Below, in pieces: positions 24,738 through 34,329 of a stretch of DNA of 64,000 nucleotides. The stretch covers positions 106,712,641 through 106,776,640 of the forward strand of contig CM043942.1 of assembly GCA_014529385.2 (NCBI GenBank), in the 5' to 3' direction. Source of the stretch: Adiantum capillus-veneris (lineage: Eukaryota > Streptophyta > Polypodiopsida > Polypodiales > Pteridaceae). The notes below the pieces were generated by a model that was not told the DNA's origin, did not search any database, and worked only from the letters and a program-made list of their open reading frames with translations. Position 1 is the stretch's first letter, and the number at the start of each line of letters is the position of its first letter. A program made the translations under genes and the position numbers.

Positions 24738-25120
24738 AATGAAATGAAATGTTATATTAATGTCTTCGAAAGGCCAAAGTGACCTATGAGACATGAGACA
24801 AGAAAGTTACAATGTGATGGATCTAATACAAAGTTAGAGTAAGAAGATGACAAAATAAAATATTATGGAATCCTAAACTGCTGGGTATGGACTAAACGGC
24901 TAAACCAGCTAGTTGGGATAGGTAGATCATAGGAGATCTAGCAGCTGTCGCTGGCGGATCTCATCAATCTCCTCCATGGTCAGTAGTTTGACCGGGCGTT
25001 ATGCATGTCGAGCCAAAGTGACCTAGCTAGATCCTCTAATGCAGCCTCTGTCGATGTTGTGTAGTCCTCTGCAGTCGTGGACATCTAGATCTCCCTAGCT
25101 CAATCGCTCGTTCGATTAGT
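24738..25120 (-). mobile_element. LINE 3' end fragment inside the CACTA element
   Basis: This stretch matches 4080-4440 (3' untranslated tail of the LINE), for example TGTTATATTAA, GTGACCTATGAGAC, TGGAATCCTAAACTGCT and TGGCGGATCTCATCAAT. It is 5'-truncated at CGATTAGT (25120) and ends at its 3' side near GA repeats, as in the other copy. It carries no coding sequence. Confidence 0.9.
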
Positions 25121-25132
25121 AGAGAGATAGGG

Positions 25133-25177
<45 letters not shown>

Positions 25178-25253
25178 AGTAGAGAGAGAGAGAGAGAGAG
25201 GTAAGTAGAGAGAGAGAGAGATAGGAAATAGCTAGAGAGATAGAGAAAGAGAG

Positions 25254-25318
<65 letters not shown>

Positions 25319-25465
25319 GGGAAGTGAAGAGCGAGACAGAGAGAGAGATAGGAAAATAAGGAAATAGAGAGAGAAAGAGAGATAGCGAGAGCGAGATCGA
25401 GAGAGAGAGAGAAAGAGAGATAGCGAGAGTGAGATCGAGAGAGAAAGAGAGATCGAGATCGCTTT
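25121..25465. repeat. GA/TA low-complexity region
   Basis: Interrupted (GA)n blocks with GATA and GTAA variants surround a (TA)n run at 25255-25286. The long frames predicted through it are Ser-Leu repeats without meaning. Confidence 0.95.
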
Positions 25466-25940
25466 TTTGAGCAAGAACCATGCAAGGCTTCTGAATCTTT
25501 CTCAAGTTGCTTATTCATCTCCACATTATCTTCTGGCTTGGACATGGAGGCCCCGTCCGGTTTACAATCAGGTAGAAAACTTTCATTGGGCTGAGAACTT
25601 CCATGGCTTGTGCATGTGGTGAAAAAAACACCAGGATGGCATAATATCCTTGGAAAAACCTGTGCAAAAAATTGCAAACAGACGGAACATTACAAAAATG
25701 ACAAAAATGGTCATGCTTTAATATATGATTCATCAAGTGCGGCATTGGAAAGCTTTCTCTGACAGGCTACCTCGGAATGGAGGCAGGTGGGTTCGTAGAC
25801 AGAGAAGAAACTATGGAACTAAAAGAGGCAAAGGGGTTTTGTCTGCTACATGCATTGCCATGTACACCTGGGAGTGCACGTATGTGTCTACCCATATAGG
25901 ATTTGACCAATAAAGACGAGATTTTGACCCGGTGGTCCTG
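25466..25940. other. Unassigned CACTA interior, upstream of the TNP2-type gene
   Basis: A minus-strand frame here (about 25677-25470) gives non-repetitive text such as SQPNESFLPDCKPDGASMSK and VEMNKQLEKDSEALHG before entering the GA repeats. It resembles no family I know. It could be a captured exon fragment, or chance. No splice signals settle the matter. Confidence 0.3.
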
Positions 25941-25976
25941 ATCTCCGTACACCTCTGGACCGAGGTGTACGGAGAT
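25941..25976. promoter_or_regulatory. Perfect 15-bp palindrome with 6-base loop
   Basis: ATCTCCGTACACCTC at 25941-25955 is followed by the loop TGGACC and its exact reverse complement at 25962-25976. It lies 115 bp upstream of the TNP2-type start codon within the CACTA element. A protein-binding operator or a hairpin in RNA are both possible. Confidence 0.7.
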
Positions 25977-26018
25977 TGGGCAAGACTAGAGAATGCGAGG
26001 TAGTTTACATTGTGAGGA

Positions 26019-26019
<1 letters not shown>

Positions 26020-26064
<45 letters not shown>
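26020..26064. repeat. (AT)n tract
   Basis: About 22 AT units sit just upstream of the TNP2-type coding start at 26091. They may act as the AT-rich promoter or leader of that gene. Confidence 0.95.
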
Positions 26065-26069
<5 letters not shown>

Positions 26070-26090
26070 CAACATTCATAATCATTGTAG

Positions 26091-27185
26091 ATGGCAACGT
26101 CATCAACTAACATGGAGGAAAAGATTGCATGCTCGTGCACGCTCTGCAAGTATCAAATCCTGCGCAAGCGTAGGATATGTAATGAGCATGTGCACAAGTA
26201 CGGAGAGTTTGCTAGAGAAACCATACAGAATCTACGATACGACTCCTACGGAACGGGCATTGATTTCCGCGACATAGCACCTACATCTGAGAGACAGAAA
26301 AAAAAGATTATGCGTGAAGGTCCGACCAATATAGAGCCACGGATGGAAGCAGAAAAGGGCTTACAGACAGAAGACGACGGCATGGAGGAGATGTTGGATG
26401 CCTTCTTCCAGACAAGTGAGGAGAACGCGAACGAAGCAGCACCAGAAGCCGTGCGCCTATCTCCTGAAGACATGTTGAGGAAGTTGGCACGTCAACCAAT
26501 CTATGAAGGGGCCAAAATATCTGTGCTTCGTACTTGTCTGGCGTTTTTGAATCTTCAGTCAGTGTACGGGTGGTCAGATGCAAGCGTCATTGCTTTGTTT
26601 AGGTACATAATTTACAAAAGAGATTTTTCGATTGCAACGGTGATGTGCTCGGAGAGCTTTTTAATTTAATGTGGCTTAAACAGGTTATTGCGGGAGCAAC
26701 TTCTCCCGGCTGGCAATGAAATGCCCCCCTCCAGGCCAGACGCAAAGCAACTTCTGACCTCAGTTGGCTTGGACTACAACAAGATTCATGTATGTCCAAA
26801 TGATTGCATTCTTTTTCGCAATGAATTCGCAGATTGTCTGTCGTGTCCTAAGTGCGGACCCCGAGAGCGACAATGGTGGATTGTGGTTCAGGTTGCTCCA
26901 AGAAATAAACAAGTATTTGAAGGGCAAGATCTCCTGGAGGAAATTCAATCAAACGACGTCCATACTAATGTGACATTAGATGAGATGGACGAAGGTATGG
27001 CAGAGAAAGCTGATAGATATATGAGGGATGACATAGACGAGCCAGAATTAACACTTGTAGATGAAGATGCAATGGATGAAGACAATCTACCAGAACGAGT
27101 TGGGACAGAGTTATGTTTGCAATTAGAGATAGACGATGATACGGTGCAAGATCTTATCGATGATGCCTCACTCGTCGAGGCCTAG
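26091..27185 (+). CDS. CACTA TNP2-type transposase, two exons, catalytic core missing
   Basis: Exon 1 is 26091-26602 and exon 2 is 26684-27185; the GT...AG junction (TTTAG/GTACAT ... AACAG/GTTATT) restores GWSDASVIALFRLLREQL and gives 337 residues. The N-terminus has the transposase-associated Cys pattern (CSCTLCKYQI ... EHVHKYGEF). The middle has the TNP2 family block YGWSDASVIALF, LLPAGNEMPPSR, YNKIHVCPNDCILF, CPKCG. Full TNP2 proteins then have several hundred residues of catalytic domain (Transposase_21). Here CPKCGPRER passes directly to RQWWIVVQVAPRNK, which looks like the C-terminal W-VV-PR motif of TNP2, and an acidic tail. The product would bind but not cut DNA. No frame damage is seen. 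Confidence 0.85.
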
Positions 27186-27285
27186 GCTGTTTGTGTGAAG
27201 ACATTGATTTAAAATTAAGCTTAAAGTTAATTTAAACAACTGTGTTCTGACGCTTTATTTTACTTTCTTTGTGCAGGACTTTAGT

Positions 27286-28421
27286 ATGGCAGACGAGATT
27301 CCAGATCCCGCTTCCATGAGTGCAGATGCATTCATGGGCTTCATTACACGGATGACGCCTACTCAGATGGCAGAGGCTTCTCAGTACTGGGTAGCCAGAG
27401 GCACGGTTACTACGCCTCCGGGCTTCACACCCGAGGGACCGACGCTTAGGGGGGGGATGCCTACGGGGTTCAGGACGCCTATGGGTACGACGCCTTCTTC
27501 TCCCATCACGGCCGCTTCGACACCTAGGGGTGGGGCAGAGGCGGGTACGTCCTCATCTCCGCAGCACAGGTGCACTCGCCGATCTCAGCGATCGTCAGGT
27601 GGAGGTGGTGGTTGCTTTGGAGGAGGGTCCACAGATGCTTCGACCCCTCCTCGCTCACGACCCCCGTCTTACCCAGGCACACCTCTCAACACACCTCTTG
27701 GCACACCTCGGACACCTTGGGGGGCACACGATCCTAGTGCCTCCAAGCTCTATACTGTACGGGGAGATGGTTCTGTTGACATGGATAGAGTCGGGATTGA
27801 GATGCGACAGCGGATTCGCCAGCTCGTGGTGCTGCAATTTTCGACCAGCATTCTGACGTCTTGGGATCAGCAAGAAAAAGAAAAAGTCACTTACATAGTG
27901 GAGACCATCCTGAGAGAGTACCAGCCTGCTCCGGGTTCTTCCGTTGTTTCGGCGCGGTGGATCAAGGGTGTTGCACGGGACACCATCAAACATCGACGAG
28001 ATGCAGCTCGGAAGGCTTTCAGGACCGGCTCACCGAAGCCTTTGGGCATCCCACACGAGACGTGGCTGCAGATCAAGGAGGATGAGCGGACAGCGGCCAC
28101 GCGGTTCAGACAGCAGCGTGAGGCCGCGCAGGTACGACAGATGACTAGGGAGACATCTCATCTTGGCAGCAGAGGCTTCGACACCTTTCGCTATGAGTTT
28201 GTGAGTTTCTAATCCAATCTTAACTATGGCGTTTTTTAAAACGCGATGAATCATGTATTCTTATTACTTTGATTTTTGTATAAACGCAGAATCTTGCGAT
28301 GCATCGAGCTCCATCACGCGAGGAGGAGTCAGATGGATATCGCAAAGGTATATATGAAGTACTGAATGATCTTGAAGCTTCAGGAGAGCCTGTAGACTGG
28401 GAGGCCTTACAGTCTCACTGA
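27286..28421 (+). CDS. Transposase_24-type (Ptta/En-Spm, TNPA-like) protein, two exons
   Basis: The first exon follows an acceptor-like TTGTGCAG and starts at ATG 27286 (MADEIPDPASMSADAFMGF), running to 28200. The donor TTT/GTGAGT and the acceptor CGCAG/AATCTT at 28289 join it to exon 2 (28290-28421, NLAMHRAPSREEESDGYRKG ... ALQSH stop), giving 348 residues. Residues 40-150 are Pro/Thr/Ser/Gly-rich and disordered. The C-terminal half has the Transposase_24 pattern: VSARWIKGVARDTIKHRRDA, GIPHETWLQI and HLGSRGFDTFRYE. In En/Spm the second gene supplies the subterminal-binding protein; that role is inferred. Both exons are open, so the gene looks intact. Confidence 0.85.
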
Positions 28422-29006
28422 TCGCTTGAGGTGAGACGTTAATATGTGTGAGTTGATTTAATTAAGTCAGTATATGTGAAGTAATATCAATACTAATTTT
28501 GTGAGTTGTCCTATGTGCAGGTTGCGATGCCTAGTCATTAGTGGACCAGATTTCATCTATATGCTTTGTGAGACACAGACACGCTTCTGTGTCTCTTTTT
28601 TGTACAAACAGTTAGTGTTCAGACAGTTATTGTTTCCCTTATGGTTATGATTATTGTCATTGTCATTGTCGTTGTATAGACAGCTATTGTTTCTCTTTCC
28701 GGTTATGCTTATGGTTATTGTTAATTTTGTTTATGGTTATGGTTATCTGCATTATGGTTTTGATCAAAGTGATTATAGCCGGTTATGGTTTTAAGTTATG
28801 GTTATGCTTTTAAGTTATGGTTATGGTTATTCTTTTAAGTTATGGTTATGCTTTTAAGTTATGGCTATGCTTTTCAGTTGGTACGGTTGTCTTTCATTGG
28901 CCTTAAATCTCATGTGAGATCCTACATGGATAGCATGTAGGAGGCGTATACATGATATGGTTTTTTTTGAAAAGTTTGGTTGATATTTTGGTGCTGCTCG
29001 CTTTCT
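28422..29006. other. CACTA 3' interior with TTATGG minisatellite and small hairpins
   Basis: A 9-bp perfect stem (GAGACACAG/CTGTGTCTC, 28570-28595) followed by T-rich sequence lies about 150 bp after the stop codon and may be part of the 3' untranslated region. 28640-28885 is an irregular array of GTTATG/TTATGG and CTTTTAAGTTATGGTTATG units. CCTACATG/CATGTAGG forms an 8-bp stem at 28921-28941. No gene is visible. Confidence 0.75.
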
Positions 29007-29086
29007 TGGGCAGAGGGCAGGAAGTCTGGCTGTGGCTGTGTCCATCTTTTAACTGGGCACAGGCTAGGCTACCTGCCCTCTGCCCA
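29007..29086. repeat. Imperfect hairpin near the CACTA right end
   Basis: TGGGCAGAGGGCAGG (29007-29021) and CCTGCCCTCTGCCCA (29072-29086) are exact complements. Pairing extends imperfectly inward for about 15-20 more bases on each arm. The loop is about 15-20 bases. Confidence 0.75.
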
Positions 29087-29099
29087 TGAATTTTTTTTT

Positions 29100-29247
29100 C
29101 TGCTATGGTCATCGCTATATGCGTCGCTATGGTCGTTGCTATATGCGCCGCTATGCACGTCGCTAATAGCGACTGGTTTCACAGCGACGTGTATAGCGAC
29201 GAGCAGCGTAGATATATGTGTTGATAACACCTTCTTTTGTTGTAGTG
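29100..29247. repeat. CACTA right subterminal and terminal repeats
   Basis: Repeated units such as GTCGCTATG, CGCCGCTATG, CGTCGCTAATAGCGAC and GTATAGCGACG occur near 29107-29205. The terminus TTTTGTTGTAGTG ends at 29247. Confidence 0.85.
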
Positions 29248-30336
29248 GGGGGTGTCCCGCGAGCGAGTGGAAGTCGAGGTAGGGTAAGGGGCGCGTCCCG
29301 TAGGGATGAAGAGAGGGCCAAAGCGGCCAGCTGCGGGTCAAATGCCAAGGGAGAGCCCCCATGTGAAATGAAGAGAAAGAGAGAGAGAGAGAGAGAGCCC
29401 AAAGGGGCCGCCACATGTACAAGGTCCTGTTTCAAAGCCGGCCAAGCAAAGGCAAGGGCAAGGAGGGAGGCCAGGACCAAAGTGAAGGGAGAGAAAAAAT
29501 AGAGAGGGAAGAGGGCTGTTGGGAGCCGGACTGAGGTGGTCCAAGGAAGAATCAAAGGAGCAGTGCAAGATAGCTGCCCAAAGGGTATAAACAAAGATGA
29601 AAAAGGAAAAAATAAAAATCTCAAGGGGCAATAGTGACGTCGCTAATGTCCCCTCCTCAAGTGCAAAAGGAAGAGAAAGAGAGCAGAGGCGGCTACCTCC
29701 TCCCAGGGTTACCAAATGTGGATGCAAAGTGGACCAATCAAAGCCCAGATGCCCAAACTGAAAGGGACACCCCTATATAAACCATTTTTAAGCCATTTTT
29801 CATGCTTTTTGCAAGAGAAGGATTCTTGAAAAGGGCCTTGAGCCGGTGATTCTGCAAAGAGCCAAGATAGAGAGTGTGTGTGAGTTCTTGGGTTGGTTTT
29901 TTTGTGCAGAGGTGTGTGCCTACAAAGCCCCAAGCACGTGTTTTCTTGCCCGACGACCATGTGGGTGCACTGTTTGATGTAAAATGACTTGTAAAGAGTG
30001 TTTAAGCAGTGGTGAAGCCTCAATTGTGTTTGCTCTAGTGTCGTTTCCCCTTCCCCCTTCTCTTTCTCCTGCTCTGGTGTTTCCCCTTGGTGTCGGCAGT
30101 GTGGAAGTGTGTGCCCCCCCCGGACCAATGGTGTTTTGTGTGAGAGGGTGAAATTGAGCGGATGTGTGTGTGTGTGTGTGTGTGTAAGGGTGGAGACAAA
30201 CCATGGCAGTAGGTGTGCGTTGTGTGGTGGTTTTGTGGAGTGTGTGAGCAGTGGAAATTGAGTAGGCGGTGGTCTGCTAGTGCGAAGTGTGTTTTTGAAT
30301 GTGTTTTCCAAGAGGATAGGGGTGTTGTGGATACCA
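29248..30336 (+). other. Unassigned sequence X, right part, with TATA box
   Basis: This continues the sequence interrupted by the CACTA element and ends where homology to gypsy E starts. CTATATAAACC at 29773-29783 is a good plant TATA box, followed by a GT-rich leader-like stretch with (GT)n near 30163-30185. An LTR or other promoter-bearing element is possible, but I find no partner copy in the window. Confidence 0.45.
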
Positions 30337-30339
30337 TTA

Positions 30340-31652
30340 ACTAGAAAGTTCACAATCTTCTCACTGCATTCAGGCATGGTCTCGACTAGGAATAGGGAAG
30401 TATCAGGAAATTCGTCATCAACTCCAGTAGGGGCTTCACCATTGGGTATGCAAGAAAAATAATCCTCCATGACATGTCTTTTACTAGGTCTCACCACAAC
30501 AGTAAAATCAAACTCAAGACGAATCAACAACCATCGTGTAATTCTTCTTGTGGAACAAGGTTTATTTACTAGATACAAATAGGCTTGATGATCCACATAG
30601 AAAACAAGCTTGTTGGCAAGGAGGTAGTAGCAAAATTTATTCACTACATAAATCATAGCTAAACCTTCCCTCTCTGTAGTGGTGTAGTTTCTCTTGGCAT
30701 CATTCAATCGATGACTTGCAAAGCTAATGGGGTAGTCCAATTTATGTTCTCCTGATTGAGCTAGAACACACTCAATAGCAAAGTTTGATGCATCCATATG
30801 CACATGGAAAATTTCATTCCAATCGGGCGCTTGTAGAATAGGAGCGCTAGTCAAGGTTTTTTTCAATGACTTAAAAGCATGGTCACACTCCGCGGTCTAG
30901 TGGAACTTAATAAGAAGCTTGTACAAAGGACGAGCTATCTCGGCAAAGTTTAAAATAAATCATCGATAATAACCAACATGGCCCATGAACCTTTGAACTC
31001 CTTTATAGTTTGTAGGTGGAGGCAATTCAACAATGGCTTTCATTTTTCCCTCATCTGTGGAAATCCCATTTTTGGACACTATATGCCCTAAAATGACTCC
31101 ATGTTTAACCCAAAATTGGCATTTGAAAGGGTTTAAGGAAATGCGATACAATCTGCACTTCTCAAACACTTTTCGTAAACAAGATAGATGTTCTTTCCAA
31201 GAAGAATAAACACAAAGGTCATCTAAGAAAGCTTCACAAAACTCACTCAAAGATTCTCTAAAAGCAGTGTTGAAGGTAGCAGGAGCATTGGTTAAGCCAA
31301 AAGCCATAACACACAATGCGAACACTCCAAATTCAATCATAAAAGCCGTTTTAGCTTGGTCCTCAAATGCAATTGTCATTTGATTGTATCCAGAGTACCC
31401 ATCCAAAAAGCTATAAGCTTCCTTTCCTGCAACTCTTTTAAGCACATGTTCTGAATATGGCAAGGGGTAATGGTCCCTCCTAGTGGTGGCATTGACCTTC
31501 TTAAGATCCACGCACACTCTAAGTTTCCCATTCTTTTTCAAAACAATCACTATTGAAGACACCCATTCTGAGTGCTCAATAGGGTATATGAATCCGCATT
31601 TGACAAGCTTTTCAATCTCTTCTTGAACAATCTTTGCATACTTAGGATTCAT
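30340..31652 (-). pseudogene. gypsy E reverse transcriptase and RNase H
   Basis: The 230-residue frame 31652-30960 begins MNPKYAKIVQEEIEKLVKCG and contains GKLRVCVDLKKVNATTRRDH, FLDGYSGYNQMTI, VMAFGLTNAPATF and the catalytic box AFLDDLCVYSS. A stop follows HVGYYR. The frame then resumes and, after another stop, gives RNase H (FHVHMDASNFAIECVLAQSG, LNDAKRNYTTTEREGLAM) up to SEKIVNFLV at about 30340. There homology to D ends and unrelated sequence begins. RT catalytic residues are retained, unlike in D. Confidence 0.9.
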
Positions 31653-31667
31653 TGGGTAGGGTCATTG

Positions 31668-32600
31668 CTAGATTGGTTTTACCATGCTATTCATGGGGAT
31701 TGTGTGTTGCACCACGGAACGTGGAACACCTTTCATATCATGATATGTCCAAGCAAATATATTCCTGAATTCCTTGAGAAGTGCTTGAAGTACATACTCC
31801 TTAGTCTCTAATAGATCTTGGGCAATGAAGACAGGTTTGGACTCCTCACCTGGGTTTGCTAACTCTATTTTCTTAACTATTGCTGGACCATCATAGACTC
31901 CATTGCTTCCATCGATAGGTTTTGTTTCAGCCTTTGTATACACAATCTTACGTTCCTCCATGGTCTAGGATTTGAAATGATTGGGTGCAGGATGTAAGTC
32001 TGTGGGGTCTTGTTGTTCTGTGGACCATGATTTCACTTTCGCTTCCTTTTGTTGTTGAGCTAACTCTCAATTTTGTTGTCTCCTTATGGTCTAGCTCAAC
32101 TTTGGCTTCTCTATAGCCTCTAGCTGTGTGATGTCAATGGGTTGTGGACTACACCACATAACGCTTTGAAGGTATTCACCCCAGTTATCTACCAACTTCC
32201 AATGAGCATCACATACCCCTATATAATTAAGCCATTCTGTGGTAGATTCCTTATCATTTATTCTAGCACGCACATTTGCTTGGTATCATCGCCTCTTATA
32301 TCTCTTACTCTTCTTGTCTAATTTTATGATTACGGCCTATCTCTAGTGAAGAATCACTAGATGAATCGCTACTTGTGTCTTCTGCTCCCTTGGATAGATT
32401 GTCATCTAGGGTACCACTAGGCCCTGAATGGTTTGTCCCAACATTTGCACTAAGATTTAACTCAGATTCTTCGTCATCACCCTCAAAGTATTGTCCCAAC
32501 TTTTTAACAGGTATTTCTACAACAGAGTTCTCATTTAGGTTGGGTTGTGGATCTAAGTGTTCCTCCTCTATTGGCATCTCCCTAGCTCTGTCCATTTGTG
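31668..32600 (-). pseudogene. gypsy E linker region with internal protease deletion
   Basis: 32595-32305 reads EEEHLDPQPNLNENSVVEIP, VKKLGQYFEGD and then directly ESELNLSANVGTNHSGPSG. In D those two blocks are separated by about 0.8 kb holding the protease and a linker. 32273-32091 (ARINDKESTTEWLNYIGVCD, HWKLVDNWGEYLQ) and 31961-31668 (GPAIVKKIELANPGEESKPV, EFRNIFAWTYHDM) are the segments before RT, broken by stops. Confidence 0.82.
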
Positions 32601-32858
32601 CAAATTGTGGTAGCCCGACTTTCAGTTGTCCATTGAGAAAAGATCGAAGAGCTAAGAATAGCTTGGGTCTCCATATAGTTTGGGCATGATGGTGGTTCTA
32701 ACTTTTGAAGCCATGAAATCCATCAATTTGGCAATGTTTAATGGCACCTTTTAGGCTTCAGCCCCTTGACGTGGGAAGATGGGATCTCCATTTCTTCGAT
32801 AGGGTCAGGTAGTCCCTCTGTAAACATTCTTTCCCAAGAAGTGAGTACGCTCACTTTC

Positions 32859-34328
32859 TTATGACTTTAAGTCACTTTCTTCTTGGATAACACTAGGTAT
32901 GGCTAGGGGTCTATGGACTTTGTGAGGCTGTTGTTGCGTAGGGAACAATGTGTCTCTAATCTGGACCTGCCTAGGTGATGGCTCTAGATCCCTTTGGGTA
33001 TCTTCTACCAAACTCTTTAATTGCTTGACTTGCTCGATCTCCTTTGTAGGGTTTGGGTAAGTTCCTATCTTCTTCTTGGGTCCTGGCCATTGTGGCTCAT
33101 GACGATCTTCCTTGTTGGGTTCTTTCCTAGTGGTCGTTTTGGTCTCCATGGTTTCACCTGAATCAGAATCCTCTTTAGTGTCGTTCATATATACGGGGTC
33201 GTCACCAGTCTCTATGTTGGTCTTTGAACTGGGGTTTGACTTCGTTGCTTTTTGTGATCTCTTCGTTCGTTTTTTCTTCTTTTTCTGAGATTGGGCAATT
33301 GATGCCGTGTCTCTTACCTCAAGAATATAATTTTGTTTTAGAAGCATCGATCATGTGAGTACATTTACTGGTACCGCAAGTGTATTTTGTGATGGCTCCT
33401 CGGTAACCTCAATCAAGTTTAATGGAATTATCTTTGGTGCATTTGGGTTATTAGGACATTGGGCAATCAAATGATCTATGCCACATCGATTACACATGAG
33501 TATCGGCATTGTAGATGCGCTGGCTTGATTGGTTTGCATTAGCGTGGTGTTCTTTTGTAGTCTAATGGGGCATTCGGCTATACGATGTGGACCTCCACAC
33601 TCATAGCATTGAAGAGGTGGTCTCTTGGGAGTGTAATTGATATTTTGGCATGTTGCAGCAAGAGCAGCTAGTTGATAGATAGGTTTGACTTGTCCCCAAT
33701 ATTCCTCCATGTAATATTGTGGACTTTCTTCAAGTGCATCAATTCTATAGGCAATATTAGGGTCTATATCTTCCTCATAGCCTTCCAAACAAGCAATAGA
33801 TGATTCACAATCTACTTGATTAACAGAAGTGATTCTCAGATGTGTTTGTTGCGGTCCTAGCACTGGAGGTGGTAAAGGTGTTGTTTGAACAACATTTTGG
33901 GCCCTAGGGACCATGTGTTGTGACGTTTGTTCAAGAGGTGGGGCTGGCATCAATGCAGGCACTTGATGTGTGTCTCTACATGCTAAGGTTGGTGGTCTAT
34001 TGGCCATTGCACGCTTAAATACTATGTAATCCTTAGCTTGATGACCATACCTCCCACCACAGGCATTGCAATTTCCATTAAATTTTACTCTAAAAGTAGG
34101 GCATTCACTGGTACTATGCGGACCATAGCAAACTGAGCACCATTGTTGCTCCCTTCTTGGATACATATGATTGTTTTGTGGAGCACGATTGTCTCTAAGA
34201 CTCTCTTGAATAGCCTTGGTGAGATTTTCTAAAGTCATCTCAGATATCTTTGGCTCCTTAGCAATAGGCTTTAGGGTCATTGGTTGATGTCCCAAATGCT
34301 TGTGAGCTAGTAGATATAGGCTTGACAA
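32859..34328 (-). pseudogene. gypsy E gag C-terminal region with four zinc-knuckle-like motifs
   Basis: The 325-residue frame 34328-33351 contains four Cys-rich motifs: CSVCYGPHSTSEC, CNACGGRYGHQAKDY (last Cys replaced by Tyr), CYECGGPHRIAEC and CNRCGIDHLIAQC. Three have C-X2-C-X3-H-X4-C spacing, one residue shorter than classical retroviral knuckles. A Pro/Gln-rich region lies between the pairs. The next frame, 33347-32859, is basic then Lys/Thr/Glu-rich (SQKKKKKRTKRSQKATK) and ends with the IRDTLFPTQQQPHK block shared with D. Such knuckles package the element RNA. Confidence 0.82.
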
Positions 34329-34329
34329 A

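Larger units (their letters stand above)
24316..29247 (+). mobile_element. CACTA (En/Spm-type) DNA transposon, 4932 bp
   Basis: The left end CACTACAACACAACATGG and the reverse complement of the right end, CACTACAACAAAAGAAGG, agree at 15 of 18 bases. The element is flanked by GGG on both sides (24313-24315, 29248-29250), fitting the 3-bp target duplication of this superfamily. Subterminal regions hold many copies of a TATATCGACG/TATAGCGACG motif in both orientations. Inside are a core-deleted TNP2-type gene, a Transposase_24-type gene, a LINE 3' fragment and simple repeats. Confidence 0.92.

Noticed and set aside
28570-28595. Hairpin followed by T-run as a bacterial-type terminator
   Set aside because: The context is a plant nuclear transposon; the stem is more likely chance or 3' untranslated structure.
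28640-28885. TTATGG array as a telomere or CRISPR-like repeat
   Set aside because: The unit is irregular and not the plant telomere repeat, and there are no spacers of uniform length.
29709-30866. 385-residue minus frame treated as one protein
   Set aside because: Only the part right of about 30340 is RNase H of gypsy E; the rest is unrelated sequence that happens to stay open, with a GT/CA repeat inside.
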